This document shows, in pieces, positions 7,835 to 13,981 of a stretch of 64,000 bases of DNA. The notes beneath the pieces are model-generated. The model saw only the letters and a list, made by a program, of their open reading frames with translations. It had not been told where the DNA came from and did no database searches. Location of the stretch: positions 83,123 through 147,122 of the forward strand of contig CANSHI010000002.1 of the NCBI GenBank assembly GCA_947646655.1. The letters run 5' to 3'. The position numbers and the translations under genes were made by a program. The stretch is from an uncultured bacterium. Lineage in GTDB: Bacteria; Bacillota_I; Bacilli_A; RF39; UBA660. The stretch's first letter is position 1. Every line of letters starts with the position of its first letter.

Positions 7835-8021
7835 GATGATTGTTTATATATTATCTGTTTTATTTACTTCGTTTGGCATGGTGAGTGTCGATTTAAATAG
7901 ATTTTTTAAACAAGGAAAAGTTGTAGAAGCTAATATTTTTGCTGTTTTGCTCATATTAGCTGTGTCTGAATTAGTTGCCAGTTTTATAATAAATTTTTTG
8001 GAGGTCAGCAGAATACTGTGA
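7824..8021 (+). CDS. DUF1146 (YwzB-like) small membrane protein
   Basis: A 65-aa protein with two hydrophobic helices flanking a short polar loop (VDLNRFFKQGKVVEANI), the hallmark of the DUF1146/YwzB family, whose function is unknown. The start is the ATG at 7824, with GGTGAA just upstream inside the end of rpiB; the in-frame ATG at 7806 lacks a ribosome-binding site. In B. subtilis the homologue ywzB lies close to spoIID, as here. Its stop overlaps the spoIID GTG start by 4 nt. Confidence 0.75.
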   Translation: MNYKMIVYILSVLFTSFGMVSVDLNRFFKQGKVVEANIFAVLLILAVSELVASFIINFLEVSRIL

Positions 8022-8995
8022 ATAAGAATAAAATACTTTTAATGATTCTTGTAGGGATGTTGCCAATTGTAGTAATTAGTTTCGTATTTAAAAAAAGCGA
8101 AGCTAATTTTAATTTGGATCAAGAAAATAAGGAACAAGAAAGTAGTTTAAAAGAAGATTCTGATAATTTGGAATCAGAAGATAAGCAGTTAAGTATGATA
8201 CGCGTTTTAGTAAAAGATGAAGCAATAAGTTTGCCACTTGAAGACTATATAGTCGGTGTGGTGGCTGGTGAGATGCCTGCTAGTTTTAATATCGAAGCTT
8301 TAAAAGCTCAGGCTGTTGCGAGTAGGACTTATGCACTTTATAAGAAAAAAACTAATGAAAATGGGGAATATGATCTTACAGATAATGTGAATAATCAAGT
8401 TTATATTACTGATGCAGATATGCGGAAAAAATGGGGAGACGATTATCAAAAGTATTATGATAAAATTAGACAAGCGGTTTTAGAAACGACTGGGGAAGTT
8501 ATAACTTATGAAGGATCGATAATTGAGGCATTTTATTTTGCAATGAGTGCTGGGAATACGCAAGATTCAGTAAGTGTTTTTAGTGAAAATAGGGACTATT
8601 TACAGGGAGTCGAATCTAAATACGATAATGATTCGCTTAGAGATTATGAAAAAGAGCAATCTTTTAGTAAAGAGGAATTTAAAAGTAAACTCGGTTTGAC
8701 TTGTAACGATATTGTAGTAGATAAAATAGATTATAATGAATTTTTATATGTCGATAATATAAGTATTTGTTCAAAAGAATTTAAAGGTACTGATTTTAGG
8801 AAATTATTAGGTCTTAGAAGTGCTAATTTTAAGGTAGAAGTAGGAGAAGACGTAAGTGTTGTAACAAAGGGATATGGACATGGAGTTGGTATGAGCCAAT
8901 ACGGAGCAAATGGTTATGCAAGAAATGGTTATACTTATGAAGATATTTTAAAACATTATTATACGGGAGTAGAAATTACAAAGTTAGAAATTTAA
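8018..8995 (+). CDS. spoIID: Stage II sporulation protein D, lytic transglycosylase
   Basis: SpoIID is a membrane-anchored lytic transglycosylase that, with SpoIIP and SpoIIM, thins septal peptidoglycan and drives engulfment. The 325-aa protein has an N-terminal transmembrane anchor (about residues 5-24), a short acidic linker, then the SpoIID/LytB domain. LPLEDYIVGVVAGEMP carries the catalytic Glu85, followed by ALKAQAVASRTYAL; GYGHGVGMSQYGA near residue 286-298 is the C-terminal signature. It starts at GTG with GGAGGT 12 bases upstream. SpoIIP and SpoIIM are not in the window. Mother-cell (SigE) control is known for the family; no SigE promoter was identified here. Confidence 0.95.
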   Translation: MNKNKILLMILVGMLPIVVISFVFKKSEANFNLDQENKEQESSLKEDSDNLESEDKQLSMIRVLVKDEAISLPLEDYIVGVVAGEMPASFNIEALKAQAVASRTYALYKKKTNENGEYDLTDNVNNQVYITDADMRKKWGDDYQKYYDKIRQAVLETTGEVITYEGSIIEAFYFAMSAGNTQDSVSVFSENRDYLQGVESKYDNDSLRDYEKEQSFSKEEFKSKLGLTCNDIVVDKIDYNEFLYVDNISICSKEFKGTDFRKLLGLRSANFKVEVGEDVSVVTKGYGHGVGMSQYGANGYARNGYTYEDILKHYYTGVEITKLEI

Positions 8996-9015
8996 AAAAT
9001 TTTTAACTTTTTTTT
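8983..9015 (+). terminator. spoIID terminator
   Basis: An 11-bp stem (8983-8993 with 8997-9007, one G-T wobble), a 3-nt loop and eight T. The 5' arm lies in the last codons of spoIID. Confidence 0.75.
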
Positions 9016-9090
9016 GGTTTACATTATTAAAACATGATATGTATAAATTGAAAATTATTACCCAAAATTGTAGTAGAAGGGGAAAACATT

Positions 9091-9735
9091 ATGAAAAAAA
9101 GAAAATTAAAAAATTGGGTAGTACCTGCATTATACGTTTTTAGTATTACAATAATATTTGTAAGTGTAGTTCTTATTGGTAGAGTTATGTCAGTTAATTA
9201 TGAGAAAGCAGCCGATAATAATTATGTACCTGATAGCATTGTGCAAGACAATGAAGCTCCAGTTGTAGAAGTTACTAATGATAAAATAGCATATCCATAT
9301 ACTATGGAAGGGGTAGAAGTTGCTAAGAATTTTTACGATAGTAAAGCTAGTGAAGAGGAACAAGTAAAATCTTTGATCTTTTACAAAAATACATACATGG
9401 AAAATACGGGCGTTCTTTATACTAAGGGAGATAGTTCTTTCGAAGTAGTAAGTGTTTTAGATGGAAACGTAACTAGTATTACTAAAGATGAGATTTTAGG
9501 AAATGTGGTAGAGGTTACTCATTCTACAGAATTAATAACTATTTATCATTGTCTTGGAGAAGTCAATGTAAAAGTTGGTGACTCTATTAAACAAAATGAT
9601 GTAATCGGCAAGAGTGGAAAAGTAAATGTCGATTCAGGATATGAAAATGCAATGTTATTTGAAGTAAATTATCAGGGAAAAATTTTAAATCCTAATGAGT
9701 TTTATAAAATGAATGTTAAAGATTTAATTAAGTAG
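9091..9735 (+). CDS. spoIIQ: Stage II sporulation protein Q (degenerate M23 domain)
   Basis: SpoIIQ is a forespore membrane protein that pairs with SpoIIIAH across the engulfing membranes. The 214-aa protein has one N-terminal transmembrane helix (about residues 13-33) and a LytM/M23-like domain from about residue 105 (VGDSIKQNDVIGKSGKV). The zinc ligands of active M23 peptidases are missing: the HxxxD position reads NTGVL and the HxH position reads AMLFEV. It is therefore probably a non-enzymatic zipper protein, as in B. subtilis. Position right after spoIID matches that organism. The upstream 75 bases are AT-rich with no clear SigF promoter. AAGGGG sets the start. Confidence 0.88.
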   Translation: MKKRKLKNWVVPALYVFSITIIFVSVVLIGRVMSVNYEKAADNNYVPDSIVQDNEAPVVEVTNDKIAYPYTMEGVEVAKNFYDSKASEEEQVKSLIFYKNTYMENTGVLYTKGDSSFEVVSVLDGNVTSITKDEILGNVVEVTHSTELITIYHCLGEVNVKVGDSIKQNDVIGKSGKVNVDSGYENAMLFEVNYQGKILNPNEFYKMNVKDLIK

Positions 9736-9741
9736 GCTTTT

Positions 9742-10293
9742 ATGAAAAGAGAAGAAATATTACTATATATTACAGTAAATAAGATCCATATTTATTTAGT
9801 AAGCTCCGATTCTTTAAAGATCATCGAAAAAGATACTTCTCTTTTTTTAAAATTAGGAGAAATATCTGATGTCGTGAAGAGTGGGAAGGTTTTAACAGAA
9901 ATTCTTTCTAAATTGAATTTTAGTCTCTTTTACTTAAAACCTAATATAACTATTTTGTATAATGATGTGTGTAATGCGGATGCGAAATATTTATATAGAA
10001 GTGCAATTAGGGAATTAAACTTTAATAATGTGTATTTTGTTGCCCTTACAAAATTAGTGAAGGATTACATAAAAAAAAGAAATGTTGTAATCTTCGATAC
10101 TAATTATTATACCGATATAGATAGGGGTGAAAAATATATGGATGAGGCTTCTGTGGATAAGGATTCGATTTTAATTGGCAAAAAAGATGGTGTTCATACT
10201 CACTATGCTAATGAAAATATCATATGGACTACATTTAAATCTTATTTTACAAATTTGAGAACTTGTGATAAGATGGATGTAGGAGATGATTAG
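9742..10293 (+). CDS. Short MreB/Mbl-like protein lacking the nucleotide site
   Basis: I do not recognise a standard family at first sight, but the middle of this 183-aa protein follows the layout of the first part of MreB/Mbl. KSGKVLTEILSKLN resembles the loop before the second subdomain, and KPNITILYNDVCNADAKYL plus LNFNNVYFVALTKLV parallels the PRVVICVPSG...REVYLIEEP stretch. The phosphate-binding loops of actin-like ATPases and the second half of the fold are absent (MreB is about 335 aa). It sits 6 nt after spoIIQ; mbl follows the spoIIQ-spoIIID region in B. subtilis. A shrunken, non-polymerising relative is my inference. It is translated together with hpf (2-nt gap). Confidence 0.45.
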   Translation: MKREEILLYITVNKIHIYLVSSDSLKIIEKDTSLFLKLGEISDVVKSGKVLTEILSKLNFSLFYLKPNITILYNDVCNADAKYLYRSAIRELNFNNVYFVALTKLVKDYIKKRNVVIFDTNYYTDIDRGEKYMDEASVDKDSILIGKKDGVHTHYANENIIWTTFKSYFTNLRTCDKMDVGDD

Positions 10294-10295
10294 TA

Positions 10296-10826
10296 ATGAA
10301 TATATCTATTCATGGAGACCACGTAAAGATTACGGAGTCTATTAAGGAGTATGTGGAGACTAAAATAAATAAGTTGTCTAAGTACTTCGATGCAAATTCG
10401 GTTCCAGATGTTATTGTAAAGGTTAGAGTAAGAGGAGTTAAGCAAATTATTGAAGTTACAGTGCCAACTAAACTCTTTACGCTTAGAGCTGAGGAAGAAC
10501 ATGAAGATTTATATGCTGCAATCGATTTAGTACAAAAAAAATTGGAAGGACAAATCCGCAAAAACAAGACAAAGTTAGCAAAAAAATATAGAGATAAAAA
10601 GGGTTATGTCATGCTTAATGAGGAAGTGGACTTAGAGAGTGAAGAAAGTTCATCTATAGTTAGACGAAAAGAAGTAGAATATAAACCTATGGATGAGGAA
10701 GAAGCTATACTTCAAATGGAACTTTCTGAACACGATTTCTTCGTTTTTAAAAATTCAAATGAAAAATGTGTAAGCGTTGTATATAAAAGAAAAGATGGAA
10801 CTTTTGGTATAATTAACGCAAGATAA
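10296..10826 (+). CDS. hpf: Ribosome hibernation promoting factor, long form
   Basis: Long HPF dimerises 70S ribosomes into inactive 100S particles in stationary phase. At 176 aa it has both domains: the N-terminal RaiA/S30AE beta-alpha fold (MNISIHGDHVKITESIKEYV..., to about residue 95) and the C-terminal dimerisation domain (YKPMDEEEAILQMELSEHDF, about 128-147, then the GTFGIIN ending). GTAGGAGATG upstream gives the ribosome-binding site and lies inside the end of the preceding gene. hpf is normally just upstream of secA; here an IS remnant, a sigma factor gene and a dehydrogenase gene intervene. Confidence 0.93.
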   Translation: MNISIHGDHVKITESIKEYVETKINKLSKYFDANSVPDVIVKVRVRGVKQIIEVTVPTKLFTLRAEEEHEDLYAAIDLVQKKLEGQIRKNKTKLAKKYRDKKGYVMLNEEVDLESEESSSIVRRKEVEYKPMDEEEAILQMELSEHDFFVFKNSNEKCVSVVYKRKDGTFGIINAR

Positions 10827-10853
10827 AGATATGGATCTATTCTGTATCTTTTT
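10825..10853 (+). terminator. hpf terminator
   Basis: An 11-bp stem including two G-T wobbles (10825-10835 with 10841-10851), a 5-nt loop and a T-run. It starts within the hpf stop codon. Confidence 0.75.
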
Positions 10854-11073
10854 CTTATACATAAGTTCTTAAAAGATTTATAGAGGGTTAAAGTTTTTAA
10901 TAATTTAAAAATTCCTCTCAAAGTTAAATATTTTAAGAATGTATATATTAAGCTAAATTTACTTTTTTACCAAAATAATTTTAGATAATGTCTTAGAAAA
11001 AGTTAAACATAAGGGAGCAAGTTTATTCCAATTTGCCTGTTGACCAAACAATTTTCTCGGCATAAAGTTACTT

Positions 11074-11682
11074 TTAGATTAGGCATACACGTGATTTGTG
11101 TGTGTGTTTTGTATTTGTTTTTTAAAGGAGTCAAGTTTCCAAGGATGAGTCATTGGTGATATATATTTTTTCTTTTCCTTATTCTCGACAACTTCATCAA
11201 AGTCTTTAGAAAATCTTTCGTTTCTAGACAGTTCTTTTAATTGTAATACCTGTTTATCAATTGTAACTAACGTATTTTATAGAGTTTCTATTATCGATTT
11301 TTCTAGGAGTTAAAATTGTTAGAATATAATTGATTCTTTCATCATTAAGAGATAATATATCTTCTTTAGTTAGTATTTTGTAGATAAAATCATAAATACT
11401 TTAAAATGGCTAAAATTCCAGTCTTGATATTTATTATTATATATTAGTATAATATCTTCGGAGATTGACTTATCGAGTGTTTTTGAAGGTTTATGTCCAC
11501 GGTTACCGTGAACAAAACTAGATTTGCTTTTTTTCCTTATATTTGATAATAAGACGATCTATTTGTCTTCTTGATATACCGAGCTTTTTACTAGCTCGGT
11601 TTTTGTTTCCTTTGTGATCTACTAATTCTTTGATTATTTCATATTTTTCTTGTTCATTCCTTTTTAATTCTATCTTTCTCAT
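11074..11682 (-). pseudogene. Dead IS1202/ISNCY-family transposase
   Basis: Reading leftward from an ATG at 11682 gives the N-terminal helix-turn-helix typical of ISNCY/IS1202 transposases (NKNRASKKLGISRRQIDRL). After a frameshift near 11520 comes the family signature FVHGNRGHKPSKTL and then NKYQDWNFSHF. The C-terminal end (SPMTHPWKLDSF) reappears near 11100-11140. The DDE catalytic core between them is gone, since only about 200 codons remain of about 430, and stops interrupt what is left. The promoter-proximal part also exists as a 206-bp copy at 59615-59820. The flanks at 10854-11073 and 11769-11841 hold nothing I can identify beyond AT-rich sequence. Confidence 0.75.
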
Positions 11683-11768
11683 TTTCGTCACCTCGGTGAC
11701 TTATTTTGCTTCAACTTGAGACATTTTCTAAAGTTAACACTTTAGTCATTATCATAAATTAATCAGAT
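11563..11768 (-). repeat. 206-bp repeat, copy 1 (IS1202/ISNCY end)
   Basis: This stretch aligns without gaps to 59615-59820, with scattered single-base differences. It covers the transposase start codon and first about 40 codons plus the outer end (TTGAGACATTTTCTAAAGTT...). Similarity stops abruptly at AATCAGAT (11761-11768), which may mark the end of the insertion sequence. Confidence 0.8.
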
Positions 11769-11841
11769 TTTCACCAAAATCAAGATTAAAACAATTGTAA
11801 AATTTTTAGAATTATGATAGTATAACAGCCGTTTCAAGAAA

Positions 11842-11868
11842 TTTCTCAAATTATTTAACTTTGAGAAA
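11842..11868 (+). other. Hairpin in the leader of the sigma factor gene
   Basis: TTTCTCAAA (11842-11850) and TTTGAGAAA (11860-11868) form a perfect 9-bp stem with a 9-nt loop, a few bases before the ribosome-binding site AGAGGGG. There is no T-run, so it is not a terminator; it could limit translation or be an operator. A related sequence in inverted orientation lies near 10914-10929. Confidence 0.4.
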
Positions 11869-11884
11869 ATATAGAGGGGAAAAT

Positions 11885-12607
11885 ATGAATACAGAAGAAA
11901 TATTTATTAATGCTGATGAGTTACCACAACCATTGTCAGATGAGAAATTATACAAACTAGTTCAGGAAGCACATGAAGGTTCTAAAGAATCTATGAATAA
12001 ATTGATTACTCACAATATTCTGCTAGTTTTATATGAGGTAAGAAATAAATTTAGGACTGTTAATTATGATAAAAAAGAATTAGTTTCAATTGGAATTTTT
12101 GGCTTAATAAAAGCAGTTAATACTTTTGATTTATCAAGAAAATTTAAATTTTCAAGTTATGCTGTGAAACTTATAGATAACGAAATATTGCAATTTTTAA
12201 AAAAGTTAAAAAGAAATCAAAGTATTGATAGTTTAGATGAGGCAATATATCGAAATGAAAATGATACAGAAAGAAAGTTAAAAGATAAACTAAGTGATAA
12301 TAATGATTTAGTTGAAAATTATGAAAAAGAAGAAACTAACAGAATTATCAGAAAAGTTGTTGAAAAACTACCGGATTTGGAAAGAGAAATAATAATGCTT
12401 AGCTTTGGATTTTATGATTATAAAATTTATACACAGAGTGAAATAGCTCATAGGTTTAATATTTCTCAATCTAATGTTTCAAGATTAATAAAAAGAATAG
12501 TTAAGAAATTAGGCACAATTATAGAATCTAAAGGAGTAATCAGTCTATATTTTAAACAGGAAGAAGTTGATAGAGAGGAAGAACTAGAAGAAGTACGAAA
12601 ATTATAA
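11885..12607 (+). CDS. Sporulation sigma factor of the SigE/SigK type
   Basis: A 240-aa sigma-70 family protein. The N-terminal LPQPLSDEK motif is typical of mother-cell sigma factors SigE and SigK. Region 2 is clear (ELVSIGIFGLIKAVNTFDLSR, about residues 69-89, then KFSSYAV), and region 4 ends with a helix-turn-helix (YTQSEIAHRFNISQSNVSRL, about 180-199). Only about 12 residues precede LPQPLS, so any pro-sequence is short. I cannot separate SigE from SigK, and it is divergent. The ATG at 11885 has AGAGGGG upstream; an in-frame TTG at 11861 lacks one. It lies alone between the IS remnant and the dehydrogenase gene, with no SpoIIGA nearby. Confidence 0.75.
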   Translation: MNTEEIFINADELPQPLSDEKLYKLVQEAHEGSKESMNKLITHNILLVLYEVRNKFRTVNYDKKELVSIGIFGLIKAVNTFDLSRKFKFSSYAVKLIDNEILQFLKKLKRNQSIDSLDEAIYRNENDTERKLKDKLSDNNDLVENYEKEETNRIIRKVVEKLPDLEREIIMLSFGFYDYKIYTQSEIAHRFNISQSNVSRLIKRIVKKLGTIIESKGVISLYFKQEEVDREEELEEVRKL

Positions 12608-12845
12608 ATAATTTACAATTATTGAAAAATTATGCAAGAGAGCAAACTAAAGAAATGTTAATAAAAATAATAGTAGAAGAGAGAGCATTTTGATAAAAAT
12701 TATAAGATAAGCTATTTCATTAAAAAGTCAATAAATGTCATGTTTTGTAAAGTGCAAAAGTTTAATGTTAGAAATAATAAAAAGTGTTGTATACTGTAAT
12801 TATGTAGGAAGGGTCAGTGACTACTGTTTAGAAAGGAGTAATCAT

Positions 12846-13805
12846 TTGAATGATATAGAAACTGTTTCTTGTGTAGGTTCAGGCGTTATTGGTTATAGCT
12901 GGGCATTATATTTTTCATTAAAGGGCTTACATGTAACAGTATATGATATTAGTGAAGATGTTTTGGAGCTTGCAAAGAAACGAGTACATGAGAGTTTAAA
13001 AGCTTTAATTGTAAATGGCGTTGTAAGCGAAGAACAATCTTTTAATGTTGAGAGTGGGATAGTCTATACAACGAGTATGGACGAAGCAGTTAAGGATGCT
13101 GATTTTATTGTCGAATCCGGACCAGAAAATTATGAAATTAAACATAGTATGGTCGAAGAAATGGAAAAGTATGCAAAAGATGAAGCAATAATAGCGAGCT
13201 CTACTTCTGGTTTGTTAATTACAGAAATAGCAAAGAAAGCTAAACATCCAGAACGTTTTATAGGAGCACATCCATATAATCCGCCTCATTTGATACCTTT
13301 AGTAGAAATTACTAAGGGAGAAGCTACAAGTGAAGATGTTGTAAAAAGAGCTGTAGATTTTTATAAGTCTATTGGGAAAGAACCTGTTGTGCTTCAAAAA
13401 GAAGCTTTAGGGTTTATATGTAATCGCATACAAATGGCTCTTTATCGCGAAGTTGCCGATTTGGTAACTCGAGGAGTATGTACAGTCGAAGATGCCGATA
13501 AGGCTGTAACTTATGGACCAGGATTGAGATGGGGTATCATGGGACCATCACTAGTTTTTGAACTCGGTGGTGGAGAACATGGTATAGCTGGGCTACTTCA
13601 TCATTTGGGACCATCAATAAATTTGTGGCTAGAAGATATGGCTGATTTTAAAAGTTTTCCTGATAATTTTGGAGCAATTGTCCAATCAGGCGTAAATGAA
13701 GAAATCAAAAATAGACCTAAAGAAATAGGTAACGATAGTAAATCTTTAGCGGAATATCGAGATAAGATGCTAATCGAGATGTTGAAGCTTCATGGTAAAC
13801 TATAG
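12846..13805 (+). CDS. 3-hydroxyacyl-CoA dehydrogenase family oxidoreductase
   Basis: A 319-aa NAD-dependent dehydrogenase of the 3-hydroxyacyl-CoA dehydrogenase superfamily. The Rossmann motif is GSGVIGYSWA near the N-terminus, then GAHPYNPPHLIPLVEI, and the C-terminal helical domain contains YGPGLRWGIMGP. The last motif is closer to L-carnitine dehydrogenase and lambda-crystallin/L-gulonate dehydrogenase than to fatty-acid HBD, so the substrate may be a small hydroxy acid. I choose the TTG start at 12846 because AAAGGAGT precedes it and the Rossmann strand then begins at once. The 238 bases before it contain a possible coding relic (LKNYAREQTKEML) but nothing identifiable. It stands as a single gene with a strong terminator. 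Confidence 0.8.
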   Translation: MNDIETVSCVGSGVIGYSWALYFSLKGLHVTVYDISEDVLELAKKRVHESLKALIVNGVVSEEQSFNVESGIVYTTSMDEAVKDADFIVESGPENYEIKHSMVEEMEKYAKDEAIIASSTSGLLITEIAKKAKHPERFIGAHPYNPPHLIPLVEITKGEATSEDVVKRAVDFYKSIGKEPVVLQKEALGFICNRIQMALYREVADLVTRGVCTVEDADKAVTYGPGLRWGIMGPSLVFELGGGEHGIAGLLHHLGPSINLWLEDMADFKSFPDNFGAIVQSGVNEEIKNRPKEIGNDSKSLAEYRDKMLIEMLKLHGKL

Positions 13806-13814
13806 GGTTAAAAT

Positions 13815-13850
13815 AAGTTCAGACGAGTGATGCACGGATGAACTTTTTTT
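13815..13850 (+). terminator. Terminator of the dehydrogenase gene
   Basis: AAGTTCA (13815-13821) pairs with TGAACTT (13839-13845), the 17 bases between can pair further, and seven T follow. Confidence 0.75.
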
Positions 13851-13931
13851 GTTTTTAAATAATGTTGACTTTAAAACTTTAAATAAAGCATAAATTTTAG
13901 TGAAGTTTTTGGTAAAAAGGTGTGAGAAAAG

Positions 13932-13960
13932 TTTACATTTTCTTTTAATTTTGTTAAAAT
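13932..13960 (+). promoter_or_regulatory. Promoter of secA
   Basis: TTTACA (13932-13937), a 17-bp spacer and TAAAAT (13955-13960), with TGT upstream of the -10. GGAGGAAG follows at 13970-13977. Confidence 0.65.
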
Positions 13961-13981
13961 AATGCTATTGGAGGAAGAAAG

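Noticed and set aside
9016..9090. SigF or SigG promoter for spoIIQ
   Set aside because: Some TGTATA and CATTATT words occur, but no pair with correct spacing matched a consensus convincingly.
12608..12845. Possible small gene between the sigma factor and the dehydrogenase
   Set aside because: A 25-codon open stretch (LKNYAREQTKEML...) has no start with a ribosome-binding site and no recognised homology; at most a relic.
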